Assembly: GCA_030151225.1 (NCBI GenBank)
Contig: JASLEG010000052.1
Location: 1 to 16,853, forward strand
Length of the DNA stretch: 16,853 nucleotides
Direction of reading: 5' to 3'
From: Burkholderia sp.
Lineage (GTDB): Bacteria; Pseudomonadota; Gammaproteobacteria; Burkholderiales; Burkholderiaceae
The translations under genes were made by a program, and so were the position numbers. Shown piece after piece: positions 6,605 through 14,814 of this stretch. Within the stretch, counting starts at the first letter, position 1. Each line of letters opens with the position of its first letter. Below the pieces are notes generated by a model. That model was not told where the DNA came from. It made no database searches and worked only from the letters and a program-made list of their open reading frames with translations.

Positions 6605-7858
6605 ATGCATACCGTTACGCTCAAGCCGTCGAAAGACAAATCCCTGCTGCGCCGCCATCCCTGGGTCTATGCCAACGCGATCGAGCGCGTCGACGGCAAG
6701 CCCGCCGCCGGCGCCACCGTGCTGGTGCGCTCGCACGACGGCCGCTTCCTGGCGCGCGGCGCGTTCAGCCCGGAATCGCAGATCCGCGTGCGCGTCTGGA
6801 GCTTCGACGAGGCCGAGCCGATCGACCACGCCTTCTTCAAGCGCCGCGTGCAGCGCGCCGTGGCCCATCGCCAGGCGATGGTGAGCGACACCGAGGCGGT
6901 GCGGCTGGTATTCGGCGAGGCCGACGGCCTGCCGGGCCTGATCGTCGACTACTACGTGGCCGACGGCCTGCCGGCCGAGCTGCCCGTCGGCCAGTCGCCC
7001 GCGGCCACGCCGCCCTCGGCCGAGCGCCGCGGCCAGCTGGTCTGCCAGTTCATGGCGGCCGGCGTGGAGGCCTGGAAGGAGGCGATCGTCTCGGCGCTCG
7101 CGGCGGCCACCGGCTGCCCGAACGTCTACGAGCGCTCGGACGTGTCGATCCGCCAGAAGGAAGGCCTGGAGCAGGTCACCGGCGTGCTGGCCGGCGACGC
7201 GCCGCCGCCGACGCTGATCGCGCGGGAGAACGGCGTGCGCTACCACGTCGACGTGCCCAACGGCCACAAGACCGGCTTCTACGTCGACCAGCGCGACAAT
7301 CGCGCCCAGGTCGGCCAGCTCGCGCGCGAGCGCGAAGTGCTGAACTGCTTCTGCTACACCGGCGGCTTCTCGCTGGCCGCGCTGGCCGGCGGCGCCCGCC
7401 GCGTGGTGTCGATCGACTCCTCGGGCGACGCGCTGGCGCTCGCGCAACGCAACGTGGCCGCCAACGGCCTGGACCCGGCCCGCGCCAGCTGGCTCGACGC
7501 CGATGCGTTCAAGACCCTGCGGCGCCTGGCCGACGAGGGCGAGCGCTTCGACCTGGTGGTGCTCGATCCGCCCAAGTTCGCGCCGGCCCGCGAGCACGTC
7601 GATCGCGCCGCGCGCGCCTACAAGGACATCAACCTGAGCGGCTTCCGCCTGCTGCGCCCGGGCGGCCTGCTGTTTACCTATTCGTGCTCGGGCGCGATCG
7701 ACATGGACCTGTTCCAGAAGATCGTGGCCGGCGCGGCGGCCGACGCGCGCGTCGACGCGCGGATCCTCAAGCGCCTCGGCGCGGGCGTCGACCACCCGCT
7801 GCTGACGGCCTTCCCGGAAGGCGAATACCTGAAGGGCCTGCTGTTGCAAATCGCCTGA
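6605..7858 (+). CDS. rlmI: 23S rRNA 5-methylcytosine methyltransferase, RlmI/YccW type
   Basis: Class I SAM-dependent RNA methyltransferase. In E. coli RlmI methylates C1962 of 23S rRNA. The 417-residue protein has an N-terminal PUA-type RNA-binding domain (about 2-75), then a linker domain with GHKTGFYVDQRDNR at 220-233. The Rossmann SAM site starts at NCFCYTGGFS (247-256). Motif IV is DPPKF at 321-325 and the motif VI cysteine is Cys361 in YSCSG. A stretch rich in Pro, Ala and Glu at about 121-143 looks like an insertion relative to the shorter E. coli enzyme (396). ATG at 6605 starts the HTVTLKP N-terminus; an upstream TTG at 6563 is less likely. It lies 59 bases after xerC, possibly in the same transcript. 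The exact target base is inferred from the family. Confidence 0.82.
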   Translation: MHTVTLKPSKDKSLLRRHPWVYANAIERVDGKPAAGATVLVRSHDGRFLARGAFSPESQIRVRVWSFDEAEPIDHAFFKRRVQRAVAHRQAMVSDTEAVRLVFGEADGLPGLIVDYYVADGLPAELPVGQSPAATPPSAERRGQLVCQFMAAGVEAWKEAIVSALAAATGCPNVYERSDVSIRQKEGLEQVTGVLAGDAPPPTLIARENGVRYHVDVPNGHKTGFYVDQRDNRAQVGQLAREREVLNCFCYTGGFSLAALAGGARRVVSIDSSGDALALAQRNVAANGLDPARASWLDADAFKTLRRLADEGERFDLVVLDPPKFAPAREHVDRAARAYKDINLSGFRLLRPGGLLFTYSCSGAIDMDLFQKIVAGAAADARVDARILKRLGAGVDHPLLTAFPEGEYLKGLLLQIA

Positions 7859-7884
7859 GCGCCCCGATCTGGGATTGCCGCGAC

Positions 7885-7910
7885 GCGCCCCGGCCGAACG
7901 GCCGGGGCGC
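7885..7910 (+). terminator. hairpin after rlmI
   Basis: A perfect 11-bp GC stem (7885-7895 with 7900-7910) with a GAAC tetraloop lies 27 bases past the rlmI stop. There is no T-tract immediately after it, so it may be an mRNA-end structure or a weak terminator. Confidence 0.6.
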
Positions 7911-7916
7911 GGGCGC

Positions 7917-7937
7917 TTGACAACTATGTTTCAATAG
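7917..7937 (+). promoter_or_regulatory. possible promoter/operator of the CobW-like gene
   Basis: A perfect TTGACA (7917-7922) is followed by CTAT-N6-ATAG (7924-7927, 7934-7937), a small inverted repeat. No good -10 hexamer occurs at the normal 16-18 base distance, so this may be an activator- or repressor-controlled promoter, or chance. I could not recognise a canonical Zur box. Confidence 0.3.
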
Positions 7938-8022
7938 GTGGTTCCGCGTGCGCGCCGGCAGGCCGGCGCGGCACCCAGATTCCGGCAGTTTTGACCCCGT
8001 TTCACGAACCAAGGCGATCGAC

Positions 8023-9120
<1,098 letters not shown>

Positions 9121-9136
9121 GCGTCGCCGGCCCCCG

Positions 9137-9171
9137 CGCGGCCGGCTCCCCATTTCGGGGGGCCGGCCGCG
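9137..9171 (+). terminator. hairpin terminator after the CobW-like gene
   Basis: A 15-bp stem with one G-T pair (9137-9151 with 9157-9171) and a five-base loop starts 17 bases past the stop codon. It is very GC-rich but lacks a T-tract, so termination is probable and not certain. Confidence 0.65.
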
Positions 9172-9438
9172 TTCGCGACGGCCCACCGTCCATCGGGTCG
9201 CACGTGCCCCGCTCCCCCGCCCCTTTTCGTTTCGCCCCCCATTTCCCCGACACGCCCATTGGCGGCGGCGCAACGCTTCGTACGCCTTCAGCGCGTGTCC
9301 GGTGCGACACCGCGCATCAGCCGGGCACACGATTTGAACGCGTCATCGCTTTTTCGCGTTTTGCAGGTTATATTTTTAGGATATCCGGCTGGCGCGGACG
9401 CGGATTCCACCCGATACGGAACGGCGAAGCGATTCAGT

Positions 9439-9444
9439 TACAAT
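9439..9444 (+). promoter_or_regulatory. candidate dksA -10 element
   Basis: TACAAT, five of six against consensus, but no good -35 occurs 16-18 bases upstream. A TATATT at 9369-9374 is an alternative. Confidence 0.25.
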
Positions 9445-9485
9445 ACGTGCCCACTGGATTCGGCAGTAACAGGCCCGGTTCTTGC

Positions 9486-9746
9486 ATGATGTTTGGTGCG
9501 AAGCCACCGGGCGAACCCGGCATCGCCACCGTCGGCCAGCCTCGTGCCGGATGCGGATACGCGCTGTGTCGGGCGACGGCGCAAGCGGGCCGACTAACCA
9601 GGGGGTACCTGGTCGAACCGGTACCGGAGGCTTTCGGCCCCGATACGGCAAATGATTGGCAAACCATGACAACGGCCGTTGCGGGTAATCCCAAAGTGCA
9701 GGCAATCCCTTCCGATTTGCCGCACATTGAAGAAGCAAGCAGATGA
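9486..9746 (+). CDS. possible leader ORF overlapping the dksA start
   Basis: An 86-codon frame opens with two consecutive ATG codons (9486 and 9489) and ends in a TGA that shares the ATGA at 9743-9746 with the dksA start codon, the classic layout for translational coupling. Against it, its third-position GC bias is much weaker than in neighbouring genes, there is no good ribosome site, and the protein shows no motif I know. It is either a small coupled leader gene or a chance frame inside the dksA 5' region. Confidence 0.2.
   Translation: MMFGAKPPGEPGIATVGQPRAGCGYALCRATAQAGRLTRGYLVEPVPEAFGPDTANDWQTMTTAVAGNPKVQAIPSDLPHIEEASR
9604..9625 (+). promoter_or_regulatory. hairpin in the dksA leader
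   Basis: GGTACC at 9604-9609 pairs with GGTACC at 9620-9625, and GGT (9611-9613) pairs with ACC (9617-9619). The result is a nine-pair stem with one bulged T and a CGA loop. It lies about 120 bases before the dksA ATG, has no T-tract, and looks like a structured leader element and not a terminator. Confidence 0.4.
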
Positions 9747-10159
9747 CGAACAAACTCTTGACCGAAGCCGAAATCCTGAAGATGAGCGACAAGGATTACA
9801 TGAATGACGATCAGCTCGCCTTCTTCAAAAATCGACTCGAACAACTGCAGGCGGAAATTCTCCGCAATGCGGGCCAGACGACCGAAAACCTGCGCGAAAC
9901 GGTGATCGTGCCCGATCCCGCCGACCGGGCGACGATCGAGGAAGAACACGCGCTGGAACTGCGCACGCGCGACCGCGAGCGCAAGCTGCTCAAGAAGGTG
10001 CAGCAGTCGCTCGCGCGCATCGATTCCGGCGACTACGGCTGGTGCGAGGAAACCGGCGAACCGATCGGCATTCCGCGCATGATCGCCCGCCCCACGGCCA
10101 CGCTGTCGCTCGAGGCGCAGGAGCGCCGCGAGCTGCGCCAGAAGCTGTTCGGCGACTGA
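9743..10159 (+). CDS. dksA: RNA polymerase-binding transcription factor DksA, zinc-finger-degenerate form
   Basis: Binds the RNA polymerase secondary channel and, with ppGpp, retunes rRNA and amino-acid gene transcription. The 138-residue protein keeps the coiled-coil with the acidic tip D58-P-A-D61-R-A63, equivalent to the functional Asp-Asp-Ala of E. coli DksA. In the globular domain only one of the four zinc-finger cysteines remains: Cys101 is followed by Thr104 where the second Cys should be, and the last two Cys are Ser122 and Ala125. This is the pattern described for zinc-independent DksA proteins such as Pseudomonas DksA2. ATG at 9743 starts a typical N-terminus. A strong terminator follows at 10213-10244. 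Confidence 0.93.
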   Translation: MTNKLLTEAEILKMSDKDYMNDDQLAFFKNRLEQLQAEILRNAGQTTENLRETVIVPDPADRATIEEEHALELRTRDRERKLLKKVQQSLARIDSGDYGWCEETGEPIGIPRMIARPTATLSLEAQERRELRQKLFGD

Positions 10160-10212
10160 TCGCCCCGGCCGGCGCGGCGGCTTCCCGCGCCCGCCTCACG
10201 CTGCTTCGACGA

Positions 10213-10244
10213 AGCGCGCGGTTCGACGCGCGCTTTTTGTTTTT
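10213..10244 (+). terminator. Rho-independent terminator of dksA
   Basis: An 8-bp GC stem (10213-10220 with 10227-10234) with a six-base loop runs into TTTTTGTTTTT. It is a textbook terminator, 53 bases past the dksA stop, and it separates dksA from hslVU. Confidence 0.92.
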
Positions 10245-10315
10245 CGAGATGGAACCCGGCCAGCCTTCCGCTCGCCCCCGCCCCGCCTGCCTGCGCGCCG
10301 ATTCACGGCCGCGCT

Positions 10316-10343
10316 CTTGATATCGCCACGCACGCCCTAACAT
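10316..10343 (+). promoter_or_regulatory. candidate hslVU promoter, possibly heat-shock type
   Basis: CTTGATA at 10316-10322 is followed 12 bases later by CCCTAACAT at 10335-10343. This resembles a sigma-32 promoter (CTTGAA, then CCCCAT-like), as expected for hslVU. It can also be read as a sigma-70 pair, TTGATA and TAACAT, with 15 bases between. The match is partial. Confidence 0.3.
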
Positions 10344-10447
10344 GGTTTCAATGCGCGTGGCGCGCCCCGAGCGGCGCCGCCGCGTGTCGCCAGGGCGGCG
10401 GTGCCCCGCACCCCCGCGTCCTCCCCGGATTCTCTGAAGGAACGCAG

Positions 10448-10984
10448 ATGGAGCAATATCACGGCACGACGATCGTTTCCGTGCGCCGCGGCGATCAGGT
10501 CGCGCTCGGCGGCGACGGTCAGGTCACGCTCGGCAACATCGTCATGAAGGGCGGTGCGCGCAAGGTGCGCCGCATCTACAACAACCAGGTGCTGGTCGGC
10601 TTCGCCGGCGGCACCGCCGACGCGTTCTCGCTGCTCGACCGCTTCGAGGCCAAGCTCGAGAAGCATCAGGGCAATCTCACCCGCGCCGCCGTCGAGCTCG
10701 CCAAGGACTGGCGCACCGACCGCATGCTGCGCCGGCTCGAGGCCATGCTGATCACGGCCGACAAGACCACCACGCTCGTCATCACCGGCAACGGCGACGT
10801 GCTCGATCCCGAAGGCGGGATCTGCGCGATCGGCTCGGGCGGCTCCTATGCCCAGGCCGCCGCGCGTGCGCTGGCCGAGAACACCGAGCTGTCGCCGGGC
10901 GAGATCGTCAAGAAGGCACTGACCATCGCCGGCGACATGTGCATCTACACGAACCACAGCCACATCATCGAAACGATCGAGTGA
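10448..10984 (+). CDS. hslV: ATP-dependent protease subunit HslV (ClpQ)
   Basis: Proteolytic core of the HslUV complex, a dodecamer that degrades misfolded and regulatory proteins in the cytoplasm. The 178-residue precursor has a six-residue leader removed to expose the catalytic Thr7 of TTIVSVRR. The supporting residues fall where expected: Asp23, Lys39 and Ser130 (Asp17, Lys33 and Ser124 of the mature chain). The DPEGGICAIGSGG stretch is typical. AAGGAA at 10437-10442 is five bases before the ATG. It is coupled to hslU 11 bases downstream. Confidence 0.96.
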   Translation: MEQYHGTTIVSVRRGDQVALGGDGQVTLGNIVMKGGARKVRRIYNNQVLVGFAGGTADAFSLLDRFEAKLEKHQGNLTRAAVELAKDWRTDRMLRRLEAMLITADKTTTLVITGNGDVLDPEGGICAIGSGGSYAQAAARALAENTELSPGEIVKKALTIAGDMCIYTNHSHIIETIE

Positions 10985-10995
10985 AGGACGCCGAC

Positions 10996-12339
10996 ATGAG
11001 CACCATGACCCCCGCGGAGATCGTCTCCGAACTCGACAAGCACATCATCGGCCAGAACAAGGCGAAGAAGGCCGTGGCCGTCGCGCTGCGCAACCGCTGG
11101 CGCCGCCAGCAGGTGGCCGAACCGCTGCGCCAGGAAATCACGCCGAAGAACATCCTGATGATCGGGCCGACCGGCGTGGGCAAGACCGAGATCGCGCGCC
11201 GCCTGGCCAAGCTGGCCGACGCGCCGTTCATCAAGATCGAGGCCACCAAGTTCACCGAGGTCGGCTACGTGGGCCGCGACGTGGACAGCATCGTGCGCGA
11301 CCTGATCGAGATCTCGGTCAAGCAGACTCGCGAGACCGAAATGCGCAAGGTGCGCTCGAAGGCCCAGGACCAGGCCGAGGACCGGATCCTCGACATCCTG
11401 CTGCCGCAGCCGCGCGCGGTGGGTTTCGGCAGCAACAACGAGACCGCCAACGACGACAACAACGCCACGCGCCAGACCTTCCGCAAGCGGCTGCGCGAGG
11501 GCGCGCTCGACGACAAGGAAGTGGAGCTCGACATCGAGCAGCCGCAGGCCGGCATGGACATCATGGCGCCGCCGGGCATGGAAGAGATGACCGAGCAGAT
11601 CCGCTCGATGTTCTCGAACATGGGCGGCGGAAAGAAGACGCGCCGCAAGGTCAAGATCAAGGAAGCGCTGAAGCTCGTGACCGACGAGGAAGCGGCCAAG
11701 CTGCTCAACGACGAGGAAGTGAAGACGCGCGCCGTGCAGAACGTCGAGCAGAACGGCATCGTGTTCCTCGACGAGATCGACAAGATCGCCTCGCGCAACA
11801 ATGAAGGCGGTGGCGGCGAGGTGTCGCGTCAGGGCGTGCAGCGCGATCTGCTGCCGCTGGTCGAGGGCACCACGGTCAACACCAAGTACGGGATGATCAA
11901 GACCGACCACATCCTGTTCATCGCGAGCGGAGCGTTCCATCTGTCCAAGCCGAGCGACCTGATCCCCGAGCTGCAGGGGCGCTTCCCGATCCGCGTCGAG
12001 CTCGACTCGCTGTCGGTCGGCGATTTCGAATCGATCCTGGTGGCCACCGACGCGAGCCTCGTGAAGCAGTATCAGGCGCTGCTCGCCACCGAGGACGTCA
12101 GGCTCGAGTTCGCCGACGACGGCATCCGGCGCCTGGCCGAGATCGCCTTCTCGGTCAACGAGAAGACCGAGAACATCGGGGCGCGCCGCCTGTACACGGT
12201 GATCGAGAAGCTGCTCGAGGACGTGTCGTTCGCGGCCGGCAACCACACCGGCGAGGCGGTGACGATCGACGCGGCCTACGTGGATCGCGCGCTCGGCGAG
12301 GTGGCGAGGGACGAGGACCTGTCGCGCTACGTGCTGTAG
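10996..12339 (+). CDS. hslU: ATP-dependent protease ATPase subunit HslU (ClpY)
   Basis: AAA+ unfoldase that feeds substrates into HslV. The 447-residue protein is of normal length. It has Walker A GPTGVGKT at 57-64, the GYVG pore loop at 90-93 that grips substrate, an intermediate I domain (about 110-245), Walker B IVFLDE at 255-260, and a C-terminal end RYVL that docks into HslV pockets. ATG at 10996 was chosen because AAGGA at 10984-10988 sits seven bases upstream and the MTPAEIVSELD N-terminus follows. The hslV stop overlaps this ribosome site, so the two are translated together. Confidence 0.96.
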   Translation: MSTMTPAEIVSELDKHIIGQNKAKKAVAVALRNRWRRQQVAEPLRQEITPKNILMIGPTGVGKTEIARRLAKLADAPFIKIEATKFTEVGYVGRDVDSIVRDLIEISVKQTRETEMRKVRSKAQDQAEDRILDILLPQPRAVGFGSNNETANDDNNATRQTFRKRLREGALDDKEVELDIEQPQAGMDIMAPPGMEEMTEQIRSMFSNMGGGKKTRRKVKIKEALKLVTDEEAAKLLNDEEVKTRAVQNVEQNGIVFLDEIDKIASRNNEGGGGEVSRQGVQRDLLPLVEGTTVNTKYGMIKTDHILFIASGAFHLSKPSDLIPELQGRFPIRVELDSLSVGDFESILVATDASLVKQYQALLATEDVRLEFADDGIRRLAEIAFSVNEKTENIGARRLYTVIEKLLEDVSFAAGNHTGEAVTIDAAYVDRALGEVARDEDLSRYVL

Positions 12340-12362
12340 GCGCCACGCGTCGTCGCGAAAGG

Positions 12363-12398
12363 AAAAGGCGGCACCGCTTGCGCGGTGCCGCCTTTTTC
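12363..12398. terminator. bidirectional Rho-independent terminator between hslU and regA
   Basis: A perfect 15-bp stem (12363-12377 with 12382-12396) with a TTGC loop has A-rich left and T-rich right flanks. It serves both hslU on plus and regA on minus, whose stop is at 12436. Confidence 0.95.
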
Positions 12399-12435
12399 GT
12401 TGGCGCGGGGTGCGCCTGCGAGGCAGGCGCCCGGC

Positions 12436-12978
12436 TTACTGCCGCACCGGCCGCTTCGCGAGCTTGCGCTGCAGCGTGCGGCGGTGCATGTTCAGCGCGC
12501 GCGCGGTGGCGGAGATGTTGTTGTTGTTCTCGGCCAGCACGCGCTGGATGTGCTCCCACTCCAGGCGATCGACCGACAGCACCACGGGATTCTCGAGCGC
12601 GTCCTCGGCCTGCACTTCCGTGGCGTTGGTCTGCAGTGCGGCGAGGATCGATTCCACGTTGGCGGGCTTCGACAGGTAGTTGTCGGCGCCGTCCTTCACG
12701 GCCTGCACGGCCGTGGCGATGCTCGCGTAGCCGGTCAGCACGAGGATCCGCGCGTCGGGCTGCAGGTCGCACAGCGGCGCGATCAGCGACAGGCCGGAAT
12801 CCTCGCCGAGATGCAGGTCGACGGTGATGAATTCGAACCGGGACGCGCTCGCGAGCTTCAGCGCAGCGTCGCGCGAATGCGCCTGCTGCACGAGATAGCC
12901 GCGGCGTTCGAGGCCGCGCGCCAGCGTGCCGGCAAAGACCTCGTTGTCGTCGATGACGAGGAAATGGTTGTCGCTCAT
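12436..12978 (-). CDS. regA: RegA/PrrA/ActR-type redox response regulator
   Basis: DNA-binding partner of the RegB-type kinase encoded upstream. In the family it controls respiratory, electron-transport and other redox-linked genes. The 180-residue protein has a receiver domain with the acidic pair Asp10-Asp11, phosphoacceptor Asp54, Thr82 and Lys104. The short Fis-type helix-turn-helix at about 139-176 contains NISATARALNMHRRTLQRKL, a very conserved RegA signature. Length is nearly that of Rhodobacter RegA (184). ATG at 12978 has AAGGAG seven bases upstream at 12991-12986, just past the regB stop. The gene name in Burkholderia annotations varies (actR, prrA). Confidence 0.9.
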   Translation of the reverse strand: MSDNHFLVIDDNEVFAGTLARGLERRGYLVQQAHSRDAALKLASASRFEFITVDLHLGEDSGLSLIAPLCDLQPDARILVLTGYASIATAVQAVKDGADNYLSKPANVESILAALQTNATEVQAEDALENPVVLSVDRLEWEHIQRVLAENNNNISATARALNMHRRTLQRKLAKRPVRQ

Positions 12979-12995
12979 CGTTTTTCTCCTTCGGG

Positions 12996-14288
12996 TCAGC
13001 GATAAGGTTGGGCCGGTTCGGGATGGGCCGGCGAGGCGGCGCCGCGCAGCGCGGGCAGCCTCAGCAGCGCGCGCGTGCCGCGCGGCGCCGCGTCGAGCAG
13101 TTCGATCGTGCCGCCCAGACGCGTGGCGGCACTGAAGGCAAGGTACAGGCCCACGCCGTTGCCGCCCTGCGTGCTGTCGACCGGCGCGGTGCCGAGCGAT
13201 TCGCGCAGCGCGAGCGGAATGCCCGGGCCGTTGTCCACCACCTCGAACACGATCATGTCGCGATCCGCCACGCGTGCGAGCCCCGATTGCAGCGTCACAC
13301 GGTCGCGGCTCGCGCGGGCGGCGTTGTCGAGCAGGATCGTGAGGATCTGGCCGGCCGCGACGGTGTCCTCGAGCTCCACGCCGGCCGGGCCCGCGCCGAT
13401 CTGCTCGAATTCGACGTGCGGATGGCGCAGCCGCCAGTGCTGGCCGAAGGTCTCGAGCCAGGCGGCCACGCTCTCGCGCGCGGCGCGCCCCGCGGCGCGG
13501 CTGCGCAGCCGCGCCAGCGCCGAGGTGCACTGCGTCATCTGTTCCTCGAGCACCTTGAGGTCCGCGTCGTAGCGCGCGAGGCCGGCGTCGGTGCGCGCGG
13601 CGTCGCGCAGCTCCTCGGTCAGCATCGCGATGGTGGACAGCGGCGTGCCCATCTCGTGCGCCACGGTGGCCGCCTGCACGCCGAGCGCCACGGCGCGCTC
13701 GTCGCGCAGCAGGCGCTGCTGGGCCTCGCCGAGCGCCGCGTCGCGCTGGCGCAGCGCGTTCGACATGCGCGCCACGAACCACGCGATCAGCCCCACCGAC
13801 ACGATGAAGTTCACGCCCTGGCCCGCGCGGTAGTAGTCGAACAGGTTGGCCGGGTTGTCGAGATTGAGCGGCACGGAGTTGAAGCCGAGCGCGAAATAGC
13901 AGGCCACCGAGAACGCCGCGAGCCACACCATCAGGTGCCACGGCAGCACCGCGGCCGCGATCGCCAGCGAGGGCAGGTACAGCGAGACGAACGGATTGGT
14001 GGTGCCGCCCGACAGGAACAGCAGCGCCGAGAGCGCGCCGATGTCCACCCACAGCTGGCCCATCAGCTCGAAGTTGGTTTCGGGGCGCGCGCGCAGCACG
14101 CGCAGCCAGGTCAGGCCGTTGAACACGACCTCGAGACCGATCACGGCAAGCATGGCCGGCAGCGGCAGGTTGGCGCCGAAGAACACCTGCGCCACGGCGA
14201 TCGTGACGAGCTGGCCGATGATGGCCAGCGTGCGCAGCCAGAACAGGTTGCCGAGATTGACGCGGCCGGTGGTGGTGATTCGTTGCAT
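12996..14288 (-). CDS. regB: RegB/PrrB-type membrane redox sensor histidine kinase
   Basis: Inner-membrane kinase that phosphorylates the RegA-type regulator according to respiratory or quinone redox state. The 430-residue protein has about six membrane segments in residues 15-175. It contains the RegB hallmark GGTTNPF at 94-100, a quinone-binding motif in the family. The phosphoacceptor is His211 in ATVAHEMGTPLS. Cys254 in the QMTQCTSALARL stretch corresponds to the redox-active cysteine of Rhodobacter RegB. The ATP site shows Asn322 (N box), DNGPGIP at 352-358 and GNGVGL at 376-381. ATG at 14288 is 12 bases past the stop of the CWC gene; regA follows after 17 bases. Confidence 0.9.
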   Translation of the reverse strand: MQRITTTGRVNLGNLFWLRTLAIIGQLVTIAVAQVFFGANLPLPAMLAVIGLEVVFNGLTWLRVLRARPETNFELMGQLWVDIGALSALLFLSGGTTNPFVSLYLPSLAIAAAVLPWHLMVWLAAFSVACYFALGFNSVPLNLDNPANLFDYYRAGQGVNFIVSVGLIAWFVARMSNALRQRDAALGEAQQRLLRDERAVALGVQAATVAHEMGTPLSTIAMLTEELRDAARTDAGLARYDADLKVLEEQMTQCTSALARLRSRAAGRAARESVAAWLETFGQHWRLRHPHVEFEQIGAGPAGVELEDTVAAGQILTILLDNAARASRDRVTLQSGLARVADRDMIVFEVVDNGPGIPLALRESLGTAPVDSTQGGNGVGLYLAFSAATRLGGTIELLDAAPRGTRALLRLPALRGAASPAHPEPAQPYR

Positions 14289-14300
14289 GATCGGCGCAGT

Positions 14301-14564
14301 TTACTCCGTGGGGCCGGGCTGCCCGGCCGACATGCCGGCCAGCGCGTCGGCCAGGCAGCCGGGACAGAGACACAGCGCGGCCGGTCCGGCGGCAGCGCGT
14401 TCGCCGAGCGGCCGCGCGAGCACCGGCAGCGCCGCGCACCAGCACGCGAGCGGCGCCTCGGCACCGGCCGGGGCAGACGCTGCCGCCGGCGCGCCGCAGT
14501 CGAACGCGGCCCCGCACCGCGGGCAGCGGTGCACGGCGGGAACGACGGTTGCGGAGGCGAACAT
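14301..14564 (-). CDS. cysteine-rich CWC family small protein
   Basis: A small protein of unknown function matching the Cys_rich_CWC family. Its 87 residues hold eight cysteines in the family pattern: Cys14 and Cys17 (CPRC), Cys23, Cys41 and Cys43 (the CWC), then Cys65, Cys67 and Cys70 (CLCPGC). This suggests binding of zinc or another metal. The middle is Ala/Pro-rich. ATG at 14564 places the first motif normally; a TTG at 14591 is an alternative, and neither has a good ribosome site. It ends 12 bases before regB, so it is probably the first gene of a CWC-regB-regA operon and may be linked to redox or metal sensing. That link is inference from position only. Confidence 0.78.
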   Translation of the reverse strand: MFASATVVPAVHRCPRCGAAFDCGAPAAASAPAGAEAPLACWCAALPVLARPLGERAAAGPAALCLCPGCLADALAGMSAGQPGPTE

Positions 14565-14814
14565 GGGGGGCGCGGGCGGCTCGAAAATCAATCCCGCAAG
14601 GATAGCGCGGCAGCGCGCGATTGCCGCGTCCGAGGCCCCCTGATCGCGCCCTTTTGTCGCATGAAAATCGCATGCAAACTGTGGTGGCGCAAGCTTTGCC
14701 TGGATCGCCGCCCCGCGCCAAAAATCGCATGCTGCACTGCGCCAGTTGTGTACAATTCGCCGTGCTTCGCCCGTCCCGTTTCAGTTTCAACCGCCCCGAA
14801 CACGAGTCTGAGCC
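14565..14814. promoter_or_regulatory. divergent control region between the CWC-regBA operon and argB
   Basis: The segment holds three copies of TCGCATG (14657-14663, 14668-14674, 14725-14731). Two of them lie in a longer direct repeat, AAAATCGCATGC at 14664-14675 and 14721-14732. It also contains the argB -10 candidate TACAAT at 14751-14756 and, on minus, a weak TATCCT at 14604-14599. The repeats look like sites for a transcription factor. Confidence 0.45.
14751..14756 (+). promoter_or_regulatory. candidate argB -10 element
   Basis: TACAAT lies 58 bases before the argB ATG. No good -35 is present at standard spacing, which would fit activation through the upstream TCGCATG repeats. Confidence 0.4.

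Larger units (their letters stand above)
9121..9742. other. 622-base region upstream of dksA: promoter area and long leader
   Basis: Less GC-rich than its surroundings and without a convincing conserved gene. It holds the terminator at 9137-9171, an AT-rich imperfect dyad at 9367-9387 (starting GGTTATAT and ending ATATCC), a candidate -10 TACAAT at 9439-9444, and a strong hairpin at 9604-9625. An 86-codon frame at 9486-9746 overlaps the dksA start. If TACAAT is the promoter, the dksA leader is about 290 bases. Confidence 0.5.

Noticed and set aside
9367..9387. A Zur or Fur box upstream of dksA
   Set aside because: Only one half (GTTATA) resembles the consensus; the other half is wrongly spaced and mismatched, so I do not call it as a site.
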